A stretch of DNA of 64,000 nt from Harmothoe impar (taxonomy: Eukaryota; Annelida; Polychaeta; Phyllodocida; Polynoidae). A program made the translations under genes and the position numbers. The DNA lies in assembly GCA_947462335.1 (NCBI GenBank), contig OX381704.1, positions 47,806,942 to 47,870,941 of the forward strand, written 5' to 3'. How positions within the stretch are numbered: the stretch's first letter is position 1; each line of letters opens with the position of its first letter. Shown piece by piece: positions 32,317 to 44,796 of this stretch. The notes beneath the pieces were generated by a model. That model was not told the DNA's origin. It worked only from the letters and a program-made list of their open reading frames with translations, and ran no database searches.

Positions 32317-32513
32317 ACTCTGTGAGGTGTAGAACAGCTATTTTAACCCCTACCTCCTCAATACCATGGCTTTGTACACCAACACACTTTTTAGATTCAA
32401 CACACTTTTGCCAAAAGTGTGTAGTGTGTTACCACAAAAAAGTGTGTTAAAAGTGGCTTCAGAAAAGTGTGTTGAAAAGTGTGTAAACGTAACACACTGT
32501 TTTTAGAGTGTAT

Positions 32514-34249
32514 GACCACCATCATGGTATATTGTTATGATGAACACAGCTGATACGGTGGTAGGTTATTATTGCACTGGCTCTATTTATCATTAACCTT
32601 GCCCTAATAATGTATGAAATGCAAATCGTGAAAGCAGAAGTCAGTACAACTCTAGCTTCGCAAGAATATTAATCATTCAATGTGCTCGGGTCCACTCATG
32701 AATTGTTCATGTAAGAATTCGACGTAACAAGAAAGGTTTACCCAAACGTGCTTATAATTTCACGTTCAATCTCTAATTTGCCTGCATACATTGGATCATA
32801 TTAAAGGCCCAGATCTCGGTACCCTTCCAGCGAGAGTCGGAATGGAGCTGGGACAGATATTCAGCCCTATTTAGAAAGGCACTGGGGGTTTAAGTGAATT
32901 CACCCGACCCAACTCGCCCCCTTGCCTACTCTTCTTCATACTCCTATCTCCAGGTTCCATTTGCCATGCACGTACATTATTGCCACTCTATCATTTTAAT
33001 AGTTCTACTAAAAGGGGCATTTTACGCTAGAGAATCGCGATTCATCAGCACAGCACCGGCTCTGGCTGTTGACCTGCGTCACCCAGCGTCACCCAGCGTC
33101 ACCTAGCGTCACTTCACATAGCGCCATGACGCAGTGCGTCAAGGCGGTGACAGATTGAATAATTACACCTTGTACGGAGGCGGCGAGGGCGCGGGCCGAT
33201 GTGGTTGTGCTGATTAAGGATCCACTCGATGTAAGAGGCCATTCCCGCCTCCCTTTTTGCCGCCATCTTAGACGGTCCCGCAGCAGACGACTTTCACAGG
33301 CGGCGTCCGGGAACAAGCGTGAGACGCTCATTTGTAACCACGCCCAACCTTTGTCGACACAGGCTCTATCGGGTTACGTCTTATTCTAATTGGGCTGTAG
33401 CCACCCAGTATTCCCCTTTAAGATTGCAGTCTCTACTTCTTGCTCATCTTTGCCTGTGGCTCATTTGGTTCAACCCGCAACCGTTGATACAAGAATAAAC
33501 TAAAGGGCAGCTAGTTCTGAAAGAAAATCGATGGGAAGATAATATGTACAGATATGGATAAATGCTTATCTGTTTCATTTTTTGCCATTAAGAGCCAGTA
33601 CAATGTTGTCCTATCTGTCAGCACAGCTGAGACACTTCTTTACTTCCCTGTAGACAAATGCAGCCTTTATATCGTATGATTCCCCGGTATGATTCCATAT
33701 CTAGTTTAATAACCCTTGACAGATACAGCGTAGTGCAGTATACACCTATACTTACTGACCGTGCATGCCATCGCTATTTTTAGACAGTGTGAAGGGCCAC
33801 ACCCATATATATCATTATGAGCGGCTGCTAAAACATTGGTCCAGCCAAACCCACAAATTATTAGCTACTTTACATTGTATATACAACTGTCACATACACT
33901 AATGCGTATTGATCAAGATATGGCTGTAGACAGTGCTTCTCTGACGCTCATGTATTTCTGAAGTAGCCACAGATTCTGATGGCCTTTGTTTGTGTCAGGG
34001 TCTGATGCCTTGTTCAATATCGATATATATATAGGCACATACTGTTTATACGGGAGAAGATGTGATATAGAGAAATGATCAATATAAGCGTACGTATCCT
34101 CTAAAACAACGTGTCTAGATCAAGCAATATTAAGATGGGAAAACCAGCTTTTGGTCAGCAAACAATCAAGATAGCAGCACTATACTATCGGCTGAACTTG
34201 AGACTTTTCCAACAATCTAACTGCATTGCTATTCTTGAAAATATCTCAG
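32514..34249. other. Intronic stretch without recognised gene
   Basis: Contains a short 11-bp tandem repeat (CAGCGTCACC, 33077-33112), then GC-rich non-repetitive sequence at 33120-33380. No exon was identified. Confidence 0.4.
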
Positions 34250-34252
34250 TTA

Positions 34253-35515
34253 GGCCAAAAAAAAAAGGTTTGTTTCAGGTCACCCGACCGACCCTAGGGA
34301 ACATTCACAAATGACGTCACCTTTTTTAGGGGCATTTTCAGGACCCCCCACCCCCTTGTCACTTTTTGTCACCTACCAGCAATAACCCCCCTAAGAAAGA
34401 CGTCACTAATTTTGAAGACCCCCCCCCCCAAATAACCCTCTAAATACAACCTTATATACACAGTTTAACTTAAGACATGACAGTACAATCTAATCATTCA
34501 TAAATATACATACTAAACCATGAATAGCCTCTATATTCTCCTCATCGATATCTGTCAGTCTCACAAAAGTGATGCAGGTGCAAATGGTGACATCTTTGAC
34601 CAGTTGACGTTTTTGACCGGTCGACATATTCAATGGGCAACCTCAGAATAGTCCTAAATTTGAAGTTATCCTTGTCCTTGATACATAGCTGTATAGTGTT
34701 ACATTACCTTACTGTCAATGTATATGGGTTGAAGCCCAAGTGCTGGTCAAATGCGCTGGTCAAAAATGTCACCAGATCAATTACGTCACCATTTGCACCT
34801 GCATCACTTTTGTGAGACGAGGTCATATTTGTCCAATACATGTAGTAGCATATAATATACGTACATGGGTATTGAGGACTGTTACTAGTCACTTTCTGCA
34901 CCATGTGACAATGGCCAATTAGTTGCCATTCCAGCTAGATAGTAGAGATACAGTTACATTGATAATTCTGATATACTCAATATCAGGGGAATTCCTTCAT
35001 CCTAATTAGTCATTTTCTTTTATTTTTTATCCATGTTACATATCATTTTTATTCATAAATATGGGTGGACTTGAAAAGGTGATGTCACATAGACCCTAGG
35101 ACCCCCCACCCCCATGTCACTTTTCGTCTCACTAAACACAAAGACCCACCAACCCCCTAGCAGGTGACGTCATTTGTGAACGTTCCCCTATGTAAACAGG
35201 GCCGACCCTACGTTTTTCTATGCAATTTTGAAGACATCTTTATATTTTTACACTTTTTTGAGTAAATTTTAGGTTTAAAAAAGGTTTTGAAAAACACACA
35301 CAAAAAGGCACTGCCTGACTCACAGGTGAGGGTAGTTTTAGCGACAATGACTCTCACTTTTCTGAGGGTGAAGTCTTCCGATTTTCACACCTTTTTGGGT
35401 CAATTTTAGGGTATGTAAAAAAAAAAAAGTTAAAAAATAAAAATATATCCGACCTACCGACCCTACAGTTTCATCCCATGTTACCTGAAACAAACCCTTT
35501 TTTTTTTATTTGGCC
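34253..35515. mobile_element. PIF/Harbinger-like non-autonomous element with TTA duplication
   Basis: Ends GGCCAAAAAAAAAAGGTTTG at 34253 and the near-complement CAAACCC(T)nATTTGGCC ending at 35515. TTA flanks both sides (34250-34252, 35516-35518), the 3-bp target typical of PIF/Harbinger. The inner arms mirror AACATTCACAAATGACGTCA (left) against TGACGTCATTTGTGAACGTT (right). There is no transposase. A second MITE is nested at 34558-34818, and a copy of the 185-279 hairpin arm lies near 35335-35365. Confidence 0.85.
34558..34818. mobile_element. Nested 261-bp MITE with perfect 34-bp terminal repeats
   Basis: GTCTCACAAAAGTGATGCAG opens a 34-nt arm (34558-34591) matched perfectly by the inverse at 34785-34818. 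Subterminal TTGACC(A/G)GT motifs recall the arms of the elements at 7105 and 13476. The perfect arms imply recent insertion into the Harbinger-like element. The target duplication is unclear. Confidence 0.88.
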
Positions 35516-35518
35516 TTA

Positions 35519-37160
35519 CTTAAGAGTTGAATAGGGTATAGGGGCATAGTTGGTGGAATAGAATGCAGGGTGGGATGCCGGGTGGTGGGCACTGTATGAG
35601 ATCCCCATAAAACAGAGCCCGACATGATGTCTCTGTGATCATGCCTGATCTGTCGCCCACTAGCATTATGTAGGGGGCGTATGTTTATACCATCATACAC
35701 AGTTTATCTATATACCCCCTTCTCTCCATATCCTGCCACTCTCTCTCTCTCCATCCCCCGTGACAACAGATGGTCATATAGAGATCACTGCAGTTATACT
35801 TATAGTCAACTCCTTTCAAGCGGCTACCCCTCTAATGCAGCCACCCATCCATTACAACCCATATCCATAGCCCGCCCTATAAACACCAAAAAGAGATAAC
35901 ACACACACAATTGTATGGATATATGATCCCCCTCTAATGCAAATACCTATGAGTAGGGAGGATCTAAGAGTGGCTATGTGACAGAGCTGTCCTGTATAGT
36001 AGGCCTACGACATGTACTGCCCTGAATCTTTGCGACATTTGTTATTCACCTCCAGATGCTAAGGCATCAGCTTCATGGTGAGAGGGGGCTGCTTTCATAC
36101 TGCTTTTGTTTAGGCAGCCTATAACATTATTGTCTCAATACATGTGGAGGTCACCACAATGCCATATACAATGCTGTCTGTATTACACAAAGTATTTAAT
36201 TACCACAGGAATCAAGTTGATTAACACCCAGGGTCATATTGTGACACCCACGTTAGGGCTATGTACTGCACAAGCATATACCTGTCAGCCACTGAGAGTA
36301 TATTGTATAATGGGCGAGTGCAGAGAAGCTACATGAATACACACCTGAATAATATAATATGGCGTATGCAATTATTGTTATTTAGTCATCTGTGTAATCG
36401 TGCTTCTTATGTAATAATATCCTCGCAATTTAGTCAATGCCCATAGTGTTCACATCTACATAGTATATAATGATGGCCATCGTTATTTAGGAGATGTATG
36501 GGCTTAATTGGCTGGGGCTCCCTTGTAGACAGTGCCCATAAGCATACTACCTCATATTGTGTATGTGTATAAATATAATTATATGCTTATATAGGCATAT
36601 GCCCTCATATGCCAGTTACCTATATTTATGGAATATACTCCATGGTCATTGGGGTCCATGTGAGAAGGATATTGGTTTAACCTACAGTCCTTGTGTTTAG
36701 ACTAGACCTGTATGCGGCTAGTTCCATCTATATATTCTCACCATGGTCTACATTCCAGAAACATCCCTACCAGCCTCTCCCCCCATGTTATTCCCCGCAT
36801 ACGACTCATCAATTGTGTCATACTGAGTCGCATCGCTAGGTCCCAATTGGGACTGACAGTTCCATTGGTGCACAGGCCCAGCAGCTGACTTAGTTCAGGT
36901 CCACACCCACCCTCCTGATACAAGGATGGGGGTCCGAAATCCATCTGTATATACTAGTGGAAAGGTTACACAGAGTATAACATCGTAATTCAAGAGCTGC
37001 ACTGAACCTTCAATATTATGTACCAGTGGCGTAGGAAAGGGAGGGGGGGCAGGGGCCGGGCCCCCCAATCACTGAGGAGGGGGGCTAAATATGTTTGTGT
37101 CTGCAGAAAACTGTTTGGGACAGGTGTCTGTGTGGTCCCTTGTTTCTGATTCACTATACC
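35519..37160. other. Intronic stretch
   Basis: Contains a partial copy of the 30446-type MITE (TATAGTCAACTCCTTTC at about 35811) and otherwise unique AT-rich sequence. No exon was recognised. Confidence 0.4.
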
Positions 37161-37171
37161 CTCTCTGAGAG

Positions 37172-37173
37172 CC

Positions 37174-37242
<69 letters not shown>

Positions 37243-37280
37243 ATATATATATATAGATATATTTATATATATATGTATAT

Positions 37281-37352
<72 letters not shown>
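37172..37352. repeat. Long (TA)n microsatellite
   Basis: About 180 bp of TA with a few interruptions (TTTATA, GTATATACATG). Such tracts can extrude cruciforms and are unstable. Reading frames over it are artefacts. Confidence 0.95.
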
Positions 37353-37355
<3 letters not shown>

Positions 37356-37359
37356 TGTC

Positions 37360-39190
37360 CATGCACGGATATATATGGCTGTAAGAGAGGGTATAGTGAA
37401 ATATGTAATGTATCCTTATATGACCTGTGCGTGGTTTGACCCAGGTATCTCTAGCAAATTGGGATATGCACCAGTGACCAGGTGATGCCTCTATCTGTAT
37501 TCTTTTGCTCCTAGAAATTCCCAGTGAATCCCATTATCATTTTCGGCGTCTATATTATCTAACAGCGCCATAGAGGTTACATGCGGGCCTTTAAACAAAC
37601 ACGCATTAATTATTCTCTATGTACAGATGTATATGCACGCCAGACTTAAGTCACAAGGCAGGTGTTTTTGCATAATCTATACTTGTAACGATTTATCATC
37701 CGCTTCTCTGTTATATCTTCAGTAAAGGGATTTGGTCAAAGAGACTAGCATATATGTATACATCGGCTGGTGCGGTAAATCATCAAAGGGTCGCCATAGT
37801 AAAAATACATTCATCATTAGGATTAAAGTGAAAAATGAAACCGAAACTTGACATTCATGTACTGCATACAGCTTTTAAATTTAAGCAGTCCTCATCTGAG
37901 TTTAGATAAATGCACCCATACCACTAAAGTCTAGTGCTACAGCAAATATCCAGGGCAGTGGAAACGAATGCACAAACAATTCAGGTCTATTTCCCGGACT
38001 GGGGGTTGCCACTGCCTCCATCCAGAGGTTCCAATCCAGAACACTTAGCATGCATGCCAACTGACCATCACTCACCCCTGGTGTTGGGTGGTGGGGCAGG
38101 GCGAGCAGCACTATACTGGGTTTACCACCAACTGCTTAGACAAACCACAACAAACCAACATTGACCGATAGGCCCATCGACCAGATATATATCTGTTTCT
38201 CTAGGCAATATAAAGTGATGATCGAGGGTCTGGACATTCTAGTTATGTACAGTTATGAATTCAAATGTATGTTGCAAATGGTATAGGCTTTACGCTCTGA
38301 TAGAACCAGAATAGTGTGAATTTGCTTGTACATTAAACTATAGTAGCCAATTATGTGAGGTGCATCAATACAGATGTTTTGTACGCTATGTGGTGTGACA
38401 ATACATAATAAGAAAGGGGGTTGCCCGCCAGTGGGAACCAACGTATAAGAAGGTGTCAGGAGGTTGTGTGGAATAGGGTAGGCCTGCAATGGAGGGGGGG
38501 GGGGGTAGACAGCAGCTCTTGGTGGTTCTCCACACTATAAGGCGCCTGGGGAGAGCTGCTCTTGATGTATGACCTCTGTATCACGGTTACACCTACCCCT
38601 CACCCCCCCCCCCACACACACACAACCAAACATAAATCACATGGATCCATGCCTGTATGTGGATAGATCTTCAGCGTACTCTATTGGACCATATCACTGC
38701 CATAGAACTCAATGCTCTCAGCTGAACTGGTTGAACAAGTAGGAAGCATAGAACGTATACAGTAGGCTTGGTGACAACCTTTAGTGACCACCTCCTCCCC
38801 TACTCCCCTACTCCCTCACCCCCTTGACCCCCCCCCCCCCCACCTCACGGATGAGGGAGCTGCTTCTGCTGTCAGTCCCTTCTCCAGGGTCCACCAGGAG
38901 TGTAGACGGCTGACAGAGACATAGGTATCGGGTGTGTGTTGGAGGCTGGACCTAGCACATAACCTGAATAAATAGCACAGGTCTGTGCAATATTAAAGTG
39001 TTGAGGTGCCACCAATGCTAGCCTCTACAGGCCCGTCTACTCAGACTCCCTCCTCTTACCCCCACTCCCCCCTCCCCTATGACACAGACGGGGACGGTAG
39101 GCAGTCTACTACAGGCCCATCTTTACAATCAGAGCAGATCCCTATAAAGGCGTCATGGCGCCTGCAGTGTTTAAGATAACAATATTGAAT
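37360..39190. other. Intronic stretch with homopolymer runs
   Basis: Poly-G (38491) and poly-C (38603, 38829) runs, otherwise no repeat or exon recognised. Confidence 0.4.
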
Positions 39191-39194
39191 TACA

Positions 39195-39560
39195 GCCTTT
39201 TTTCATCTAGGGATTTTACTAATTGCATCTAGCGAAAGCCAGCCATTAATATATGAGCAAGGGCTCTGTCGGATATGGTTTTAGCGTTGGGGTGATAAGG
39301 GCCAGCCTAATGTTATTTCAGGAAATGAGCGCTGGTATTTCACTACCCAGCGAGTATATCCTAATAATCGCTAATGCTGAGCAATTCATTAGAGTAGTTT
39401 TTATATTTAGCTTGCGTTTTAGAGCATTGACAGTTCATTAGGATAATCAATGATTTATACATGTTTTTAGCAAAGTCCGAGTTCATGCCGATTGATTGCG
39501 TGATGCATAAGCCCGACAAATGGCAAGGCACAGGCACCCATTGCGTGACAACGATAGTCA
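39195..39560. other. Possible conserved non-coding element
   Basis: Non-repetitive, non-coding, with dense homeodomain-like TAAT/ATTA cores (for example CTAATAATCGCTAATGCTGA and CATTAGGATAATCAATGATT). The texture resembles developmental enhancers. This is a guess from composition only. Confidence 0.3.
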
Positions 39561-40067
39561 GCATAGAGTTCCGAACAAATAAAGCTCAGCATTATATACG
39601 TAGTGTACGACAGGCCCAACTAACACAATAGAAATCTTTAATATTAAAACAAAAAAAAGAAGGTTATTACGCACATTGATCTGAAAGAAAATTGTAAAAC
39701 GAATATTATAGATACACACAGTCACATGAAAAGCTAAAGTCGTGTGCAATATGTCATATGATACAGCAATACATTAACAACGAAATACTGTATGTTTCTG
39801 GTGATATGATTTGTTATACAAGCCCACTTCGTGCTCACGATATTGCTCCCTCTCATGTAAACGTAATAACGCCAATAATCATCCATGAATACAAACCACA
39901 GTAGTTTGCCTGTATCGTGCAGAAGAAATCAGCCATAGCAACCTGGCGTACAATCTATCAACAATTTAACTGACTCATCGTTATTAGGACAGTTCCATTG
40001 GGTATCAGTCTACAACCTGAGTAAATCTGGACCGCAAAGTGTTTTAATGATATATGACCTTTGTCGC

Positions 40068-40165
40068 CATGATGCATAAACGCAGCTCCGACGAGAAGGG
40101 TCGGTATGAATGCCAAAGGGAAATGGCCCATTAAAGCACCATGCGGCTCTTTAAAGTGTTAAAAC
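40068..40165. repeat. Small MITE copy (TTAACCCTTTAAGG family), partial
   Basis: TTTGTCGCCATGATGCATAA is the inverse of the block at 5955-5970, and the end GCGGCTCTTTAAAGTGTT matches the family terminus at 55076-55098. Confidence 0.5.
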
Positions 40166-41904
40166 CATACACTTCTTGGAATAGGTGTAAAATGTGACAA
40201 ACAGGCTAGTACTACCCTGGATTCAAACAGAAGAGAGTTGTGAAGCTGATAAGTGTGTTTGTATACAGAATGAGCTGCTCCCAGCCACACCTTCACAACC
40301 TGCCTGTGCTGTAGTATACCTGGCCTTCCGCTCACCTGTGTGAGCTGCTCACCTGTGTGAGCTGACGAGCAGCTCCAACTGCACCCAATAACCCCACAGT
40401 GTTCAGAGGCCTGTGTGAGCTGATAACAACGACTAGGCGCTAGGGAAACCTTATCTCATACTCAGGCCACCGTGGGAAGCAGATGAAATAAACACATATT
40501 AAACATATAAAAACACCTCATTGCTTAAAGCATACACGCAGTGGAGCGTGGACAGCTTATATTTATCACTGTATTTTTACTGGCAAGGTCGACGCCATTC
40601 AATACCAACTCATCCCTTATATATATAGCCTTTTTCCATGACATTGATATCGCGATATCGCATACAGATACGAGATATAATTATGAAGATATACTTATTA
40701 TGCTGCAACTGGATTTTGTTCGAGCCTTCCCTTTTATAAGTTTTTATACATGTTTTTATTGTTATCGAGGGAATGTATTCATAGTTCCCTCCAATGTACC
40801 CTATTCAATGTTAGAACCCTTAGGCGACCTGTGGCCGAGGGACACAGACCATCATCGGGCCATTATCACCTCAGTAGATGCCGTCTCTATTAGGAAAACG
40901 GTAGCAGGAAAGTAGTAAAAACGGTTCTTACCTCTTCCTGGTTATTATGTGGGTCGATTGAGGGTGACCCCGTCGGTTTAAGGGGGGTAGATTTGAATGA
41001 CTATAGTCCGTCCTTATACGGCTGGGAAACCCTGTAATTTGAATGAATATGTTAATATTATATGAATGCATATATGTCATTGACATAAAGGGCTTTTATT
41101 TGAATGGTTCACACTGGGAGGGCCATGGATACTATAGAGCCAGTAGGGAAGGGTGGAAAATGTTATAAAAAAATAGCAGAAAAGATGAAGGTGTAAGTTA
41201 TATATAGAGAGAGTAAAGAGGAAGGTAGCTAATGTAGGTTAAGTATAGGCAAGCCCAGGGTATCGATATGTGATGTTGCATACAATGGCCTCCAGTGAAT
41301 CGGATACTAGGCCTACTCTCTGAGTAAAAACGAGAATGTTGTTGGACCCAATTCGGACGCACCCAGATAAGCAGGTGTCAGTTGGCATAGGTCTCCACGA
41401 ACCAACCTGATATCTGAATTAAATCTGCCCGGAATGTTGCAAAACAAGATAACTATCGAATGCCACGGGGTCTCCGCTGGTAGATGGATGGATTCGAGAA
41501 GTGGTTCAATGAATATGGACACTATTTCCCGTTTTGTATTTTGTGCATGACAACCACCTTTCAGCATTTTTTTCTAGTTTATTAACACACCTCTTTTTTT
41601 TTTTTTTTTGAACAAATTCGAACTTTTATTTGGTCTAAAATATTACATAGAGCAATTGAAATTTCATCAGATAAATGTACTGGTCGACCAAATAAGTTCA
41701 TGGACAGCCTATCTGTAAACAGTTATTAGGGACTGTCCATATATGAGTAAAGTAATACATATGATTTATAGAGTAATAACAAGTATTTGTGTGGAAAACT
41801 GGCCGCGGCATCATATCTTAATATTAACAGCGCATGTACAACCTTTTAAAAGACCCTTTTATATTGAAAAAAATGCTGAGTCATGGCGAGACTTATGCAA
41901 GTAT

Positions 41905-44796
41905 TTATGCAAGTATGACGGGCACTGTCTTAATAAGTTCCTCTGACATTTTTGACTTAAACTCTTTAAATTCATTGACATTCCTTATTTCTGGTTTCAG
42001 GGCATTCCAGGCTTGTGCTAACACCACTCTTGGACTATCCTCATAGGCTTTGCAGTGTATGATATTATATTTTAATACAGGAGCTGTAGAAAACCTCGTT
42101 ACTCGTGTCTTTTCTTGTAAATAATTATCTAGTTGAGCCCTTTTGAAGGCATATAGCTTACAATGATATTTTCTTCTCTCATTGAGAGTTGGTAGCTTGG
42201 CTTCGCCATGTACAGCCTCAGTAGGAGTAAGAATATGTTTAAATAAACATGTTTTTAAACATTTGTTTTGTAACCTTTGCAGTTCTTCACATGCATTTAC
42301 ATTGGAGTTAACATAAAGAATATCACAGTAGTCTATCACAGGCAGGACATGCGTCTTGTATACCCTTAATAAAGCCTTAGAAGGCAACATTTTGCTCACC
42401 CTGTACATTAGTGTTGACTTAAAGCGGACACTATTAATTACACTCCTAACATATTTAGTGAATTTTAACTCTTCATCCAAGATGACTCCCAAATATTTGT
42501 ATGAGTTGACTGTTTTTAGAATTTTGTTATTTAATTTTATTTTGGGTTTTGGCAGTTTTTTTAATTTTTTGTCTGAAGCGAAGGTCATAATTTTGGTTTT
42601 ATTTTCATTAATAGTTAACTTATTTCTTCTCGTCCATAATCCAAATTTATCTAAAGCCTCTGTTAGTCGGTTTGAAAGTGTGTCAAAATTTTTCCCGGAA
42701 ACATATAGAACAGAATCATCAGCGTAGAGCATAGTTTGGTGGTCATCTTGGGCGGATATGCAGTCGTTTATATACAATAAGAAAAATAAAGGACCCAAAA
42801 TGGATCCTTGCGGAACGCCACAGGATAAATTTAGCTTGGTAGATCTTATGCTATTGGCTATGCAACACTGTTGTCTTCTAGAGAGATAATTTTCTACTAA
42901 GGTTAAATTTCTATTTCTAATACCGTATTGTTCTAATTTGTTTAATAATATTACATAATTTACTGAATCGAAAGCTTTTTTAATATCTATAAATGCTGCA
43001 AGACTTATGTTGCCTCTATTTCTATTATCTAGTATGTCGTCAACAAAATAAGCGATAGAGTCAAGTGTAGACTTATTTTTTTGATAACCACCCTGTTTTT
43101 TGTTTAAAATATTATGCGTATTAATATGAATCATCATCTTGTTATGAACTAATCTCTCCAGAATTTTTCCTGGCACCGGGAGAACACTGATGGGTCTTAG
43201 GTTAGAGACATTAGCCGGGTCCCCACCCTTGGGTAGGGGGGTGACCACAGCCACTTTCCAAGAGTCTGGAATATCAGAATTTTCAATACATAATCGAATT
43301 ATTTTTATGAATCTAGCTGGGTTATGTAGTACAGCATCTCTGAAAATATTTGTGGGTAAATAATCAATAGCAGAGGATTTTGTTACATCAATATCCTTAA
43401 CGCATGAAATAATTTCTGCGTCAGTAAAAAATAAATCAGGCATGTCAACAGGGCATCTGGTGCCTTCAAAAGTAAACTCATCATGGTGCTCAGCAGCTAA
43501 TTTAGGCCCAATCTCCGCAAAAAAGGTGTTTATAAAGCTAGACGTATCTTCAAGAGTGACTGGTACATCATCATTAACTAAATTAATATTTTTTGATTTC
43601 GACTTATTTGATGGCAAAATATCCTTAAGTATGGCCCAGAACTTTTTCGAATCATTCAAGTTATTTTCACATAAATTCTTATAGTAATTATTTCTCGCGT
43701 CGTCGAGTTCTGTACCAACCACATTCTTAAGTAGTCGAGCCCTATGCCATAGAAGTATACATTTCGACCGTCTAGCCTCTAACAATAAATTATTTTTATC
43801 TGTAATTCTCTCTATCAGATAATTTGACATCCAAGGATCTGGTTTGTCTAATACCTTAAATTCCCTTACTGGGCATGTCACATCAAGCATACGTTTCAAC
43901 ATATTTTCGAAAATATCCCAACATTCAGAAGCATCATTACATTCATCAAAGTATGTCCAATTACAATCTTCAATGCTATTTAAGTACAGTGCTTTATCAT
44001 AATTTTTATAAGAGCGACCTTTAAATTGTCTAAAACCGTGTTTTATGTGTACATGCTTACGTAGAACATATATAGGTAAATGATCACTAATATGAATGTT
44101 TAGTGGTCCACTAGATATAATCTCTTCACAGTTTGTGAATATTAGGTCTATGCAAGTATTAGTACCGGAGGTTGTAGTTATTTCATTAATCAGCTGCTTA
44201 AAATTAAACTGATCCATAAGTTCATATAGCTTGGTCTTATCAGGACTATTCAATAAGGCATTTACATTGAAGTCACCTAAAATAAATACATCATAAGTTT
44301 CTAACAATTCTATTTGTAATAATAATGCACGCATTGTGTCACAAAAATGTAGTAGCGACCCACTTGGTGGCCTGTAAATATTACAAATGAGGGCTTTTTT
44401 TGACTTTCCCTTGACGGACAAGAGCCATTGGGCTTCAATATCATCATTACTACGATTTAAATGCACAAACTTATTTAAAGAACAGGAAACATTTTCATCT
44501 ACATACGCGCATAAACCTCCTCCTCTATATATACTAATTCTGTCATTTCTGAACATATTATATTTGGGAAAATTATATAAACCATCTTCATCTGTGTCAT
44601 TTAGCCAAGTTTCACTAAATAAAATTATATCAATATCAATATTACTAATTTCAGCTTTTAATTTAGACATTTTATTTCTAATACTTCTGGCATTTAAATG
44701 CACAACCGAGAACCCCTTTTTGAATTCAGGAATACCTTCGCCTGTATTTGTAGTTGTTTGGAATTGCATGTTGTGCCAAACTATGCATTGATGCAT
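41905..44796 (-). CDS. LINE ORF2: endonuclease and reverse transcriptase
   Basis: 963 aa, intact. The N-terminal apurinic-type endonuclease (about 30-245) shows VHLNARSIRNK, FSETWL, LGDFNV and SDHLPI. The reverse transcriptase (about 500-760) shows LRPISVLPVPGKILERL, FIDIKKAFDSVN, GVPQGSILGPLFFLLYIND and the catalytic LYADDSVLY. A C-terminal thumb and Cys-containing region follows (about 780-960). This set is that of the jockey/CR1/L2 group; family placement needs a tree. The protein nicks target DNA and copies the element RNA in place. No internal stop suggests a recently active copy. Confidence 0.95.
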   Translation of the reverse strand: MHQCIVWHNMQFQTTTNTGEGIPEFKKGFSVVHLNARSIRNKMSKLKAEISNIDIDIILFSETWLNDTDEDGLYNFPKYNMFRNDRISIYRGGGLCAYVDENVSCSLNKFVHLNRSNDDIEAQWLLSVKGKSKKALICNIYRPPSGSLLHFCDTMRALLLQIELLETYDVFILGDFNVNALLNSPDKTKLYELMDQFNFKQLINEITTTSGTNTCIDLIFTNCEEIISSGPLNIHISDHLPIYVLRKHVHIKHGFRQFKGRSYKNYDKALYLNSIEDCNWTYFDECNDASECWDIFENMLKRMLDVTCPVREFKVLDKPDPWMSNYLIERITDKNNLLLEARRSKCILLWHRARLLKNVVGTELDDARNNYYKNLCENNLNDSKKFWAILKDILPSNKSKSKNINLVNDDVPVTLEDTSSFINTFFAEIGPKLAAEHHDEFTFEGTRCPVDMPDLFFTDAEIISCVKDIDVTKSSAIDYLPTNIFRDAVLHNPARFIKIIRLCIENSDIPDSWKVAVVTPLPKGGDPANVSNLRPISVLPVPGKILERLVHNKMMIHINTHNILNKKQGGYQKNKSTLDSIAYFVDDILDNRNRGNISLAAFIDIKKAFDSVNYVILLNKLEQYGIRNRNLTLVENYLSRRQQCCIANSIRSTKLNLSCGVPQGSILGPLFFLLYINDCISAQDDHQTMLYADDSVLYVSGKNFDTLSNRLTEALDKFGLWTRRNKLTINENKTKIMTFASDKKLKKLPKPKIKLNNKILKTVNSYKYLGVILDEELKFTKYVRSVINSVRFKSTLMYRVSKMLPSKALLRVYKTHVLPVIDYCDILYVNSNVNACEELQRLQNKCLKTCLFKHILTPTEAVHGEAKLPTLNERRKYHCKLYAFKRAQLDNYLQEKTRVTRFSTAPVLKYNIIHCKAYEDSPRVVLAQAWNALKPEIRNVNEFKEFKSKMSEELIKTVPVILA

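Larger units (their letters stand above)
30627..32513. mobile_element. 1.9-kb fold-back element with AACACACTTTT-rich arms
   Basis: The left end ATACACTCTAAGAACAGTGT is mirrored by ACACTGTTTTTAGAGTGTAT at 32494-32513. Both arms (about 30627-30775 and 32365-32513) are dense in ACACACTT motifs in opposite orientation. The interior carries three tRNA-like modules (separate entries). No transposase was seen. The left end directly abuts the TA of the previous MITE. Confidence 0.8.
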
